Positions 33,789 through 46,377 of a stretch of 64,000 nucleotides of DNA are shown in pieces. This DNA is from Lamellibrachia columna (Eukaryota > Annelida > Polychaeta > Sabellida > Siboglinidae). Every line of letters starts with the position of its first letter. Within the stretch, counting starts at the first letter, position 1. The stretch covers positions 71,666,669 through 71,730,668 of the forward strand of contig OY759261.1 in NCBI GenBank assembly GCA_963662155.1, read 5' to 3'. The position numbers were made by a program, and so were the translations under genes. The notes below the pieces were generated by a model, which searched no databases, was not told the DNA's origin, and was given only the letters and a program-made list of their open reading frames with translations.

Positions 33789-33831
33789 ACTGCCTGCACC
33801 ATCTTTACCTAAACATGTTTCAGTAAAGTCT

Positions 33832-34471
33832 TTGTGTGACTCTTTCTCTGGTCATTTCAGGGACAAAGTCAGTCTTATGCATTCTACATTTTCAGATCAT
33901 GCTTCAAATCATGTAAACGTGGATCCGCCTCAAATAAATTCTCCACTAGCTGCTTTCACACCTGCTACTGTTGGTGAAGTGAGGAAAATAATCATGTCCT
34001 CTCCAAACAAGTCATGTGATCTTGATCCATTACCTACAACACTATTGAAAGCATGTCTTCATTCATTGATTAACCCAATAACAAATATAATAAATGCATC
34101 ACCGCGCTCAGGCAAGTTTCAAGATTATTTTAAGCAAGCACATGTCAGCCCACTTCTTAAGAAGACATCTCTGCCTAAGGATGACCTAAACATGTCAGCC
34201 CACTTCTTAAGAAGACATCTCTGCCTAAGGATGACCTAAACATGTCAGCCCATTTCTTAAGAAGACATCTCTGCCTAAGGATGACCTAAATAGTTACAGA
34301 CCTATTTCTAACCTTAGCTTTATTTCTAAAATACTTGAAAGAGTTGCTACAAGCCGCCTAAGGTCTCACATCAGGTTAAATGGTTTATTTAATGTATCAC
34401 AATCCGCATACAAACAGTTTCACTCTTCAGAAACTGCTCTCTTAAAAGTGCATAATGATGTAACCCTAAAT
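33832..34471 (+). pseudogene. L2 reverse transcriptase, N-terminal part
   Basis: VGEVRKIIMSSPNKSCDLDPLPTTLLK-type entry, AHVSPLLKK, then (after the triplicated 50-bp unit) SYRPISNLSFISKILERV and FHSSETALLKVHND. The triplication shifts the frame, giving a stop at 34237. The frame is cut at 34471, where the pogo element begins, and resumes in sense at 37938. Confidence 0.88.
34141..34290 (+). repeat. 50-bp unit in three tandem copies inside L2 RT
   Basis: Units at 34141-34190, 34191-34240 and 34241-34290, nearly identical. Only one is expected in the ancestral ORF. Two extra units add 100 bp and break the frame. Confidence 0.95.
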
Positions 34472-35333
34472 AGGGGAGACCAGGCCACAGTGGATCGGAT
34501 TTTTTCTTTTTCAACATTTCTACTGCCTTGGTGACAGCAAGGTGGATTTATATGGTGGAAAGAGTACATTAGCTTTCTGTCTTCCTAACATATATTCAAT
34601 TATTCTTCCAACTTATAGCAGTTTGTTGTGAGATGCGGTGAAAAGTAAAAAAAAATTGATTCACTGTGCCCTGGAACCGGGGCAGAGTGGATCATAGGCT
34701 GGGACACAGTGGATCAAATCTCCCATTATCATTCAGATGTTAATTATAGTTATTAATTTAATTTAAAATGTTATACGTACGTATGTGTCTTAATTAAATA
34801 CATGCACTATACATAAAACATTAATTTTATGATGTTAAACAACAATAATTACTCGATTACAGAGCCAGCTTATGCTATCTGTCTACTGGATGTAGTCAAT
34901 CATTGTCATTCATTTGGAAGGAGGCCCGTCTGAGTAGGCTACGAAGAAGATTACGAAGATCGAATAATCTACATTAGCAACAATGCAACACCATAGACTG
35001 TGAAAACCACACTAATTATGCTTAACGTGGAATCATTTTTATTAAGCATCGAACATGTTAAAAATCATTATCATTGTAACATTTGCCAAGTAAATTATTA
35101 TTAGGTTGTCTTACAAATCTAGCTTATTTGGCCTGAATGTAGTCAATCATTGTCATCCATACGCAATGTGATTATTAACTCTGCGTATGAAGAAGAATAT
35201 TTAGAAGATTATTAAGAAGAACGACAATAGCAACAATGCAACATCATGGAATGTGTAAACGACAGACCAAAACTACAAGACTAAACACATGTCAACCAAA
35301 CTGACAATTTATGATTGATGTAACCAACTCAAC

Positions 35334-35819
35334 TTAGCGCAGCACATCAGAGTAATAGGAGAGGTCTACAGGAAACACCATGTGGCGTGCAACACGAGCT
35401 GTGCCTCCATGTTGAATGGGGTTAGGCAATTTCCCTACAACATCTTCGAAAGAAACCTCTGAGATGTCTTCCACAATTGGATAAATAAATGTGAATGACT
35501 TAGGTTTCTCACGTCGCATGAACTTCACTTCAAAAGTGCTTTCGTCAGTGTCCTCTGTGCGGGCTAGTATTTGCCCCACGTACATTATGCCTATGACAGT
35601 GTTCTTTGTGGCAAACTTTATCAACACAAAATCATTTTTATTCAGAGCATTTGCATTAGGCAATTCCATGTCCTCTAGTTGAGTCTGTTCAGGTTCGTCA
35701 TCTGATTCGGCGTCAACGCTAAAGACCACATCATCGTCGTCCTCGTCAGAGCTTGTGTTTTCTTTAGCCACCACATCATCAGGTTGGAGTTTCAGCTTCT
35801 TTCTACTCTTACTTTCCAC
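35334..35819 (-). pseudogene. pogo 1 transposase, C-terminal domain
   Basis: 161 residues: a lysine-rich start, an acidic stretch (SSDEDDDDVVFSVDAESDDE) and a folded-looking domain with NDFVLIKFATKNTV...YVGQI...VKFMRR. A similar C-terminal module is found after the DDE domain in other invertebrate pogo-like proteins. Its role is not known to me. It is joined to the preceding part by a frameshift near 35820. Confidence 0.75.
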
Positions 35820-36315
35820 CTTTGTCTTTTGACTGGCCTAGCTGCTGTTTATCTTTCTTCCTTTTCCTTTCTTCGTCAGTTGCCCTGATCTGCTCTTTGA
35901 TTGGGGTGTCTGTCAGGACAAGCGTTTTGCCCTTCTTCCTTCCACCTTTGTGTTTACGCGGTGCAGCCGTTGGAAACGGGTTGATGACTTCCGGTGCGAC
36001 AATACACTGGTCGGAATCAGATGAGGTTGGAGACAACGAGTGTCTCGCATGGTGTTGGGTAGGGCGATTCTGCTCGGGGGCCTCAACACTTGGACCCGCT
36101 GCTACTGAAGGCACGTCGTCTTCCACAAGCTGTCGATCGGTAACGTAGGAGGAGAGGAAATCTTCTTCGCTGAAGACATCGGGGTTGAACGGGTAGATAC
36201 CAGATACGCTGAAGCCTGCTGATATATTCTTTGGCATGAAGGCCAGCTGATAAGCATGGCCTATTAACTGGGATATATTATGGATGGTGAACGGTTGGCC
36301 AGGATGGTTGGTCAT
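35809..36315 (-). pseudogene. pogo 1 transposase, region after the DDE domain
   Basis: ISQLIGHAYQLAFMPKNISAGFSVSGIYPFNPDVFSEEDF is the standard segment following the pogo catalytic domain. A low-complexity serine and basic tail follows, possibly nuclear localisation. The frame differs from the DDE part: a small deletion after the third catalytic Asp, near 36360, causes it. Confidence 0.85.
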
Positions 36316-37055
36316 GAACGCGTTGGCTGCCTGGTTGTAGAAAGCCTTGAAAGGGCCATATCTAGTGGTTGCAGCTTGTGGCTACAGTGCGGCGGCAGAG
36401 TCAGCATGACGACCCCGTTGTTTTTTGCAAGGTCAACAGTTTCAATCGAGATATGGGTGTCATAGTTGTCAAGTATAAGCAACAGCAGATGCTCGTTCGA
36501 ACATTTGGTTGACTTGATGAAGTGACGAATAAATGCCGTGAAGTTCTCCGTTGTCATCCACCCTGTCTGATGGACAGCTCCAACACTGCCTGGGGGAGCT
36601 CCATGCAACATCGCGTCTTTGAAGTGAACACGCGGAAATACTAAACACGGTGGAATCGAGTTACCAGCAGCATTTATTGCGCCTAACATTGTCACCAAGG
36701 TCCCTCTCTCTCCTGGTGTGATCTTTCCAACTTGCTTCTCGTTTCTGCAGGCGATGACTTTCGTATTCCCAACTTTCTGCACTGTAGTGCATCCCGTTTC
36801 GTCGGCATTGTAGATGTCATTTGGGCTGAAGTGGTTTTTCTCCATTACCTGTTCCAAGTTGTCATAAAACTCCTTTACATCCTTCTTGTTGAAGATCGTT
36901 GCCCGAGATAAGCTGGTTGCTTCAGGGCGACGTAATGATAGGTTTGGGAAGCGTTTCATGTACCCGGTGAACCAATCTTCTCCTGCCAAACCGTGTATCG
37001 CCCAAGAATCAGGGAAGGTTTTCTGATTACGAACTGCGTATTCATAGGCTAGCAC
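36312..37055 (-). pseudogene. pogo 1 transposase, CENP-B-like HTH and DDE domain
   Basis: 247 residues. AGEDWFTGYMKRFPNLSLRRPE is the CENP-B-type DNA-binding helix region. The catalytic triad is visible: NADETG (Asp85), LILDNYDTH (Asp196) and HKLQPLD (Asp232), with 35 residues between the last two. D2 has NYDTH where NHxSH is more common. Directly after Asp232 the frame is lost. Confidence 0.92.
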
Positions 37056-37072
37056 ACGGACTTGCTTCCGCG

Positions 37073-37366
37073 TCAGTCCGTATTGAATTTTTGCTGCTTT
37101 GATGAGGTAGTCCTGCAGAAGTATCTCTTCATTGGTAGTAAAAACTGGGGGCAGTTGTAGTTTGGTGCATATGTCATCAATTCCTTGTCTTCAGCAGCGT
37201 TTGCCTTTTTGACATATCGACGTAGAGTTGAGAACTTTATGTCATATGCTTTACATGTGCTCCGGATACTCATCGCTTCATCAATCACTTTGCGAACAGC
37301 CGCAGCCATGCTCTCACTGTCAGTGTTCCCAATCTTTCTCTTTTCACGCTTTTTGATTCGTGCCAT
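37073..37366 (-). pseudogene. pogo 1 transposase, N-terminal psq-type HTH
   Basis: It starts MARIKKREKRK at 37366. SMAAAVRKVIDEAMSIRSTCKAY...FSTLRRYVKK is a pipsqueak-type helix-turn-helix that binds the terminal repeats. The frame shifts near 37150; the sense continues in the frame of 36312-37055. Confidence 0.88.
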
Positions 37367-37937
37367 GCTGCTTAATTTGTCACTGAAATAGAAAATGAAA
37401 ACTGTATAATGTTATAGTACGTGTATAAGGTTCTTTTGGAAACATCATAGCTATACCGAAAGCAAGAAAATTATTTTTTAGAAACTAGAAATGTCAAGAA
37501 AATATACCAGGACACAGTGAATCACCATGGGGCACAGTGGATCAGTTAGCCACTGTACCCCGATCCACTGTACCCCGAGATGCCTTTCGGTACTCAAGTG
37601 CAAATTTTATGCAAATGGCCGCCTACAGCACAGAGAGCACATGTGCATTAAACTAATTAAATATCACTCTAATTACAAACATGTTCAGGGTCACATTCCT
37701 GTATGATCTATACTAACTCACAACAAGAACAGAGTCATGAAAATTTACTTCTGATGGTCATAAACACACATTACCTCGCTATTATCCGCCAATGTTGTCT
37801 GCTTCTAATTTATGCACAAATTTAGATGGAGAATTTCCACGGGAATACCCTGACCACATCAGCTTGGAATCGCCAGTTTCTATAAATAGCCTGTGATTCA
37901 CTGTGCCCTGTGATTCACTGTAGCCTGGTCTCCCCTA

Positions 37938-38909
37938 TGGACAAAGGGAAAGTAACAGCCCTTACCCTGCTAGATCTATCTGCTGCCTTTGATACCATCG
38001 ATCATTCCATTCTTATTAAACGCTTGTCTTTGTGGTATGGTGTATCTGTCTTTGTGGTATGGTGTATCTGTCTTTGTGGTATGGTGTATCTGTCTTTGTG
38101 GTATGGTGTATCTGTCTTTGTGGTATGGTGTATCTGGCACAGCACTGAGCTGGTTTTCATCATATCTAACTGATAGACAGCAAAGAGTTAAAATAGCTGA
38201 CTGCCTCTCAACATCACTTCCTACTTCGTGTGGTGTTCCTCAGTGTTCTGTTCTTGGACCATTTCTCTTCACTATCTACTCTACTCCGTTAAGCTCAGTT
38301 ATCCAAAGTCATAGCTTGGATCACCACCTTCATGCAGATGATACAGAAATCTACATTTCTTTGGCTACACCTGACACTAATCATTCCCTTAACCAGCTAA
38401 GTGATTGTCTCCAGGACATCTTCCACTGGATGAATGACAGTAAATTAAAGCTAAATACGGATAAAACAGAATTTCTCATCATTGGTACACAGAGGCAGTG
38501 TGATAAAATTGAATGTTTTTTCCCGACACCCATCCTGGACCAGAATTTCACATCGACAGCCTCGGCATGGAATTTAGGAATTACCTTTGGCAACAATTTC
38601 AATTTTAGGCAGCATATTTCTCAATTGTGCCGTTGTTGTTTTTATCACATTCGTGAGCTTCGTCGTATCTGCCGATATTTGCCTCTTTCTGTTGCGAAAA
38701 CTATTGCAACTTCTTTTGTTAGCAGTAGGCTTGACTATTGTAATTCCCTATATCATAATATTGCTCTCAAGGATGTCATGAAACTTCAGCGTGTGCAGAA
38801 TTGCTTGTCAAGGGTAGTTACTAAATCACCTAATTTCTCACACTCAGTACCACTTCTAAAATCTCTACATTGGCTACCGATTCGACATCGCATTATTTTC
38901 AAGATATGA
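37938..38909 (+). pseudogene. L2 reverse transcriptase, C-terminal part
   Basis: TLLDLSAAFDTIDH is the first catalytic block. SCGVPQCSVLGPFLF and HADDTEIY follow; the latter is the YADD-equivalent, with His in place of Tyr and both Asp kept. The remainder matches L2 C-termini (NLGITFGNNFNF, RLDYCNSLY, LHWLPIRHRI). Five tandem 22-bp units at 38027-38136 disturb the frame between the two blocks, and a TGA at 38907 interrupts the C-terminus, which continues to about 39170. Confidence 0.9.
38027..38136 (+). repeat. 22-bp unit in five perfect tandem copies inside L2 RT
   Basis: TCTTTGTGGTATGGTGTATC plus TG, repeated five times. A single unit is expected. Confidence 0.97.
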
Positions 38910-39315
38910 ACTATTACCTATCAAGCACTTTCATCCGGGCATATTTACATTCGCTGCTCACCCCTGCAAGAAGGGCTAGGTGGCTCCGATCATCTACTTC
39001 ACATTTACTTTTTATCCCAAGAATTAAGACAAACATTGGAACTAGAGCTTTCTCAATTGCAACACCTACTTTGTGGAACTCATTACCTGTCAGTGTTAAG
39101 TCATGTGAAGATATATCAACATTTTGGCCTCATCTAAAAACCTACCTATTTGACCTGGCCTATCCTCCTTAACTCCTCAGCGCACCACCATCACTACTGA
39201 CGATTCGGAATTGAATTGGGATTAAGATTCGCCTAACACTTTGGCATTGGTGCGCTGCTGAGCAGAGTTTTCTGAGGATTTCGGCGCTATAGAAGTCTTT
39301 ATTGTATTGTATTGT

Positions 39316-39450
39316 TAGAAGTTGTGAATGTACTTGTGTATCGATGACTGACAGGTATGTCTATTGATATGTTCTACTGGATGATGTATCAATGAATGAA
39401 TTTGTAGTGGTCACGGAGGTTAATGAGGTGATCGAGTATCTGATTAAGTT
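39316..39450 (+). repeat. repeat R, right part
   Basis: Continues the match to 55130-55268 (inverted) that was interrupted at 32738. Confidence 0.8.
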
Positions 39451-39650
39451 GACAGTTGACCTAGTTAATTTTACCTTTGGACTAATTAATTTTACCTAGT
39501 TAAGCCGACCTAATTCTTTTTGACATTGACCTAATTAACTTGACATCTGACCTAATTAACTTACCCTTGACCTAATTAATTTGCCATTTCACATAATTAG
39601 TGTTGACTTTTTAACTTTTACGTTTATTTGACCTAATAATGACTGAGCAC
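39440..39650. repeat. degenerate minisatellite with TTGACCTAATTAA words
   Basis: About eight imperfect units of 20-27 bp. Confidence 0.8.
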
Positions 39651-39814
39651 TCTATCGGGTTATTCTGATTGATCATATTTTGATTACCTCGGCTATCGTT
39701 GACTTCTGGTGATCATAGATAGTGTCCTTGTTGGCTTGTGTACTAAATTATTAACACTACCAGCGAGTCCGTAAACTGCTCATGGAAAGGAGAATTGGCT
39801 GGCAAGACATCTGA

Positions 39815-40545
39815 GTGCCCGCGCATTTCTGTCTTGACAAGGCACAGGTTATGATGTGAGTCAACTATCAGCAGTGTAGTCATATCGGCTGCATGGAGGT
39901 ACTGAGTTACATAACTAAACATAGCATATACTACTACTAGTTGGTAGGACAAATCAAATGGCAGTGAAAACTTCATGAACAGCGAGCACGTGACAGTATT
40001 TCTTCCAGTGACATTGTTTTGTGAATAAACTGCTTGTAGTACCATATAATAGTAACACTATTTGGGCCGATTTGGCTGAAATTGGAAATACATAAGTCCA
40101 TTTTGCATGTGGTAGTGAATAATGGTAATTTGGTAATGGTGCATTACAAAGCTATCTTGTATGTGTCATACCCAGAACATTAGGTTTTTAAGGGAATTAA
40201 TTACTTCGTAAAAAATATATATATTTTACAAACTGAACAAATTTGTATGATTAACGTCATAATTAAATCTTTGTTAGAAGTGATCGGAAAAACAGGCTTG
40301 TAGTATTATATTTTATTTGTGAATAGTTTGTAATATTTTATTTTGGTACGCTTGCATTGAATAACTTATTTTAGTTAATAGCTAACTGTTTAAACAAGTT
40401 TATTTTGGTTAAGTTGCATAAAAAATCACGTTGCAATAATTTATTTAGTTTATTTTGGTATAATTTAACTGTACACTATTCTCTAGTGCGCTCCTTCACG
40501 CCTACCCATTCATCCATTGATCGGGATGGTAGTAGAGTTGCCAAA
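39815..40545 (+). repeat. long inverted repeat, left arm
   Basis: It matches in reverse 51362-51512 (around GCACAGGTTATGATG and CATAGCATATACTA), 49450-49545 (GAAATTGGAAATACATAAG) and 45625-46193 (GTGCATTACAAAGCTATCT, GCATTGAATAACTTA). About 100 bp at 39955-40060 have no clear partner. No TSD or element type was recognised. Confidence 0.85.
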
Positions 40546-41927
40546 AGCAAAGAGTGGTGGTGTCAACGAATGCTACACACTGTATACCACTATGTTGAAG
40601 GACTCTGATGACACACATTCGTAGTGGCAATAAGGTGAACGTTGCCCGCATGGCTGGTTACAACGTTGCTTTGCTGTTTCGTGTACGACATACATAGCTA
40701 AATACAGCACATACATAGCTAAAAGCGATACATATATAGCTGAAAACATTACATATTAAAAGCATTACTACACACTGAACCCGTTACATACTTGGCTAAA
40801 TGTGTTACATACATAGCTTAGTGCGACAAATACATAGATACAAGTGTTACATAGCTAAGTGCATTACTTCATTGCTGAATTCGTTATATATTAAAGCTGC
40901 TTCGTCAACTGATTTAGCTTATTGCAAATCTGGTTCAGTGGTGTCCAAATATGTAGTGTGTGAACAGTTTATGTAAAATCCGCAGTCGATTTAATTTAAA
41001 AAATGCCTATTTTTGTTCAAATAATCAAAAGAATTGACTAGTCGTTAGATCTGGTAAGGATCAAAATAGTGGCTACACCCTGTATCCAAAATGGTAAACA
41101 CTGTGTGGGTCAATGCTGATCATGTGCGTGACTTCCATCCTCTCGCCGATCACATGACAAAGTTACGAAATTTGACGAAGGAAGAAAATCGTGATTTTTC
41201 AGCAATTCTATTTTCACTTCAGTTAATGCTTGAACAAGCATTAACTAATTTAATAGTCTGTTTGATGATTTCACAAAAACTACATACAAAAGTAGCACAA
41301 ATGAGCTAGCCTGTTTCAATGGATACTAGGTAGGTTTGTTTTTTGCAAAATTTATTTGCAATGAAACTAAAAAACAATTTAATTGATTAAGCATCTTTAA
41401 GCAAAAAAGGGTTATGTACGTAGTTAAGTGCGACACCTATACAGATTTACACACTAAGCTAAATGAGACACGTGTAGACAAAAGTGGTAAACATATTGTT
41501 ATGTGTTACACATACGTAGCTACAGACAACATACATAGCCAAGTGCGACAACAACAAAGCTGAAGGTGTTACATATGTAGCTAATTGTGGCATAAACAAA
41601 ACTAAAAGCAGTATATACACAGCTAAATGCAACACCCACATAGCTAAAAGCATTACTTCATAGCTGGATGTGTTACATACATAGTTAAAAGTGACACAAT
41701 ACATAAATAAAACGTTACCACATAGCTAAAAGTGGTGTGCTACTATGCGCGAAGCCAAAAAGCATTACTACATAATAAAAAGTGGTATACACATAGCTAA
41801 TTGAGACATATACATAGCTAAAAGCAACATATACATAGGTAGGTGCGACACCTCCAAAGCTAAAAACTCTACATAGATAGCTAAGTGCGACAACTACAAA
41901 GTTTATCACGTTTGTGAGGCATGGTAG

Positions 41928-42375
41928 CGTATCAGTTAGAACGTCGGACTCTCAAGACAATCCGGTTTCAAGTTCTCATGCTGCCGTTTCAAAACTTTGG
42001 CAATTTCGTTAATCCCAAGTTGCCACAGTTCACTCAGCTGTATAAATGAGTACCTGGCTACAGACGAGATTGCGTTGGAATGAACAGGTCTGTCAGGGGG
42101 TGAAGTGTAAAGTAACAGGTCTGCCAGGGGGTGAAGTGTAAAGTAACATGTATGCCAGGGGTGAAGTGTAAAGTAACAGGTCTGCCAGGGGGAGAAGTGT
42201 AACGTAACAGGTCTGCCAGGGGGTGAAGTGTAAAGTAACAGGTCTGCCAGGGGATGAAGTGTAAAGTAACAGGTACGCCAGGGGGTGAAGTGTAAAGTAA
42301 CAGGTCTGCCAGGGGGTGAAGTGTAAAGCGTTTTGAGCAGTCCCGAGGACTGGATACTGCGCTATATAAGAACAT
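41928..42375 (+). mobile_element. tRNA-derived SINE with L2-like 3' end
   Basis: The tRNA-like head has box A-like TGGTAGCGTATCAGTTAG and box B-like GGTTTCAAGTTC. The body is then swollen by eight copies of a 31-bp unit (42083-42329). The 3' end reads TGAGCAGTCCCGAGGA...GCGCTATATAAGAAC, resembling the L2 tail at 39255-39295. Confidence 0.75.
42083..42329 (+). repeat. 31-bp minisatellite, eight copies, inside SINE
   Basis: Unit AACAGGTCTGCCAGGGGGTG plus 11 bases; one copy is 30 bp. The others differ by single bases. Confidence 0.95.
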
Positions 42376-42465
42376 ACTTTTACGTTACATACATAGCTAG
42401 GTGCAACACATAAATAGCTAAAAAGCTTTACTACATGGCTAAAACTGGTACATGCATAGCTAAAT

Positions 42466-42580
42466 GCTTCGCTGCTTCATTGCTTCGCTGCTTCATTACT
42501 TCGCTACTTCATTGTTTCACTACTTCGCTGCTTTGTTGCATCACTACTTCTTTGTTACACTGCTTCATTACTGGGTCGTT
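42466..42580. repeat. short tandem repeat of CTTCGCTGCTTCATTG type
   Basis: About a dozen degenerate 8-10-bp units; a second cluster is at 43831-43905. Confidence 0.85.
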
Positions 42581-43830
42581 CTCCCGAAAAGTGAGCTATA
42601 ACAGAGATAACAGAGCCTACAATTCGGCCTTCTTCAGTGTGTTTTAAATGATATCACCTCATATAAAGTTGCAAATCTCCGGAAAAAAAATGTAATACAC
42701 AGAATTCCGTAACTTGTGGCATAGTGAACGACGTTGGGTCCAAATTTACGAAGCAATAATCAGAACCATACAGCATTAATATTAAAGGGGCATACTCCTG
42801 GATTCAATTACTTTAAAATGTTTTAATGAGGTTTTATTTCATGGCATGCATGTTCAACATCCAAATACCATTGGGATTTTTCAATTGATGACCGTCCTAA
42901 ATAATGTATTAGCGTTAACGTTTTGAACATTATTGTACTAACTTTCAACATTCATATTTATATTCATAGTGTATACAATTCACAAACATAATCTTTCTAC
43001 AAGACACGAAACCCCAACATTATTTTCGTTAATGTATTTTTTATACAATAGTGACTGGGTGACAGGAATTTCTTGCCAATGATTGAGACTAATCATCTCT
43101 TTCAATGGCATCCTACTGTTGTTCTATGTAGCTAACACAACAAAAAAGATACGATCAGTGGTCATTTCATTTAAAGTAATTTGATACATGTTCGGACAGA
43201 TGTATTTTCGTCCTTTAAACAGTTTAATGCTTCCTAGGCCGGCCATGTCTGTGGCTGTGCTGGTGCCTGGCTGAGAGACTGGGTATATTTCGTTTCAGCA
43301 CTCTGATGGACGCTCTTTCTTTTACCTCCACCCTGGACAACCTCTAACGAATGTGTTTTCTGCTGCATTAAAACAGCATGACTGATACCGTGAAGCTTAC
43401 CGGGTGAAGACGGATGGCCCCTTCACTGTGTGTGGTCATAATCCGGGAGATAGTTGGTGTCTGTCATGCATCCATATCTGCTTCTGCTGCAATCACTTGA
43501 CCGAATGTGGTAAATCGTTAGGTTAGTGCAGTGTCTTCTGCATTATCCCAGCCGCAAAATTCCTGTGCAGCATATATTCTCATGCAGCACCTCCCTATAT
43601 TGTATTTTCGGCTGGCCTCTTTGTTGAACCCCCCAATGCCGGAAGACGCATTTCCCCTTAATTTTGGTAGACTATGTGTCATATTTTAGCTAATTACCAT
43701 TCAACATGCTGTAATGTATACATTTTTTAAAATACCTTTTGGGAGGAATCCACTGGTGCTTAGCTTAATTAGGTTGGAGTTAATTTCACCATTTTTTTAT
43801 GGAAAATTATGGGACACTTCGGGGAGTGAC
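42581..43830. other. no gene recognised (inverted-repeat core)
   Basis: The 43235-43640 stretch is richer in GC but has no readable domain in any frame. Confidence 0.45.
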
Positions 43831-43939
43831 CCTACTTCACTACTTCATTGCTTTGCTACTTTGTTGCTTCAATGCTTCGCTACTTCACTACATCGCTGCT
43901 TCTTGGAAGTACGTGAAGATGCTGGCAGACGGAAGCGAA

Positions 43940-45340
43940 AGTAGAACCATACGGACATAGATGAATGTAGGGGCGATGGACTGAGTTCCCGGTAGGGCAG
44001 TCATACAGGAGTTGAATTGTGGGAGTGATGTATGGTGATGAATAAAAGGCCAGTGGATGGATGTGGATGGAGATGCAAGTGGCCGATAATGGATAATAAT
44101 AAAATAAATGATAAGGGGCAGAAGGTGGTCAATGTATGTGCAGCGGGACGGAAGTGGATGGAGGAAGAGATGGACGGTAATTACAAAAGGGTTGATGGAT
44201 GGATGTGGATGGCGGTGCAGTAATGAATGATGATGCTAGTGGATGGGGTGAATATACGGGAAAGTACACAAAGATGCTAGCGGCCGGGTGTGAATTGACG
44301 GCCGAAGGTGGTTGGAGGAGGTGAAAGCGGACAGTGATGAATAAACATGCTAGTGACGATGGGCGGATGTGGATAGAGGTGCAATGGCAAGCAATGAATG
44401 AAGATGCGGTAGGCGGCAGGCATGGGTTTTATTACACACAATCTATTACTATTACTTCTCACTGTTTCTATTACTATTATATTAATTCTAATCTATTATT
44501 ACTATTACTGGGTCGTTATTACTATCGCTGAATGTCAATTAACTAATTTGATGGGTCTGTGAACCCTACAATTGCATATGAACTCAGTCTTTGTAGTACT
44601 AGCTAAACATACAATTTTAACAAAGGGTCTGTGTGGCAATGTTACCATGTGGCAATTGGCAATTTGAAAAAAGAACTCAAAAGTTCGGCTCAAATCAACG
44701 CTTACTTTGAATTCAATACAGATTACAGCTCCTGCTCTAAGATAACATTTGTAGCCTGACTGCATATATCTGAAACCATGCCCTTTGTGTGTGCTAGGAA
44801 TGTGTTAAGCCATAGCCACCCCAATGGGGCATCTCAACAATTAGTGATTGTTTCATTGAGCAGGTATTTCTGAATGCATCAAGTTATCAGTTTACTGGTC
44901 TTTTCATGTTGTTTGAATAACGGTTCAGCCATTGTCTATACGTTGGAATAACATGCAAACAAACCTGATATTTTGTAAGTTTGCAGCAGAAGATGTAATA
45001 GAAAAGAATATACTATTATCTATTACTTTAGGATATATTACTATTACTTTTGAAAACAAATCTCATCTGTTACTATTACAGAAAAAACGTCTATTACAAT
45101 TGCATATTACTATTACCCCATGCTTGGTGGACGGGGGTGAATTGGACAGTGATGAATGATAAGACAAGCAGATATAGGTGAATGTAGGGGCATACGGGCA
45201 GAAGCATATGAATATGTTAGTGGACGGAAGTGAATGTAGAGACATATGGAGGTGAATGTGTAGGTGCGGATGGAGGTGGCTGTATGGGCGGACGGATGGA
45301 GGGGCCAACGATCGAAGGTGAATAAATTCCACCACTAGCA
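43940..45340. repeat. degenerate GGATGTGGATGG and TATTACTATTAC repeats
   Basis: Loose, purine-rich units at 43940-44440 and 45125-45330, with (TTACTA)n-like blocks at 44440-44520 and 45005-45115. Open frames across them are low complexity. Confidence 0.7.
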
Positions 45341-45624
45341 GCCACACACAAATGCACCAATGTTAAAACATAAGAAAACCTACTCCCTTCCTTCCGCGTC
45401 ACGTACAAGCGTGCCAAAGTGCACCAAAAGTGGCTGACCACTGTCAAGATAAGTGGGAGCGTATAGATAAGTAATAAAAATTGGAACAACTGTGTGGGAG
45501 AAAAGAAGATGGGACCGGCAGAACAAAAACTGACTGGATAGTATACAGGAATGGAGCAAGCAAAGCCTACTGATTATACTACGCACAACAGAAGACATAC
45601 CACACTGGCAAAGACTCTGTGGAA

Positions 45625-46193
<569 letters not shown>

Positions 46194-46377
46194 GGGTAGG
46201 GTGGGGCAAGGAGCCCCCCTTAAGGGAAAATGGGCATAGTTATTCATACTCTTAAAATTTTGATGTCCTTGTGCTGTCATACGATTGCCGTGTGGCTATG
46301 CTACGTATTACCAAAACATTAGTGACATTTGACAACATTGACTTTTTATTATCATTAATTAAATATATTTTCCAAAT

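Larger units (their letters stand above)
34473..37935 (-). mobile_element. pogo/Tigger-like DNA transposon, element 1
   Basis: TA lies at 34471-34472 and 37936-37937. Imperfect terminal inverted repeats of about 24 bp start GGGGAGACCAGGC at both ends, and CAGTGGATC-type words recur in the subterminal regions. One transposase gene on the minus strand carries at least three frameshifts. Confidence 0.93.
32739..39315 (+). mobile_element. L2-type LINE, split by pogo element 1
   Basis: Endonuclease, reverse transcriptase and C-terminal region in order, interrupted at 34473-37935 by a DNA transposon. The 3' end has a GGCGCTATAGAAG motif and a (TTGTA)n-type tail at 39295-39312, as in L2-like LINEs. 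The 5' end is truncated inside the endonuclease, just before its ETWL block. Confidence 0.9.
40685..42465. repeat. degenerate minisatellite, ACATACATAGCTAAA words
   Basis: Imperfect units of about 20-27 bp at 40685-40900, 41410-41925 and 42375-42465, interrupted by non-repeated DNA (40900-41410) and a SINE. No gene. Confidence 0.85.

Noticed and set aside
42083..42329. CRISPR-like array
   Set aside because: The 31-bp units are contiguous with no spacers, inside a eukaryotic SINE.
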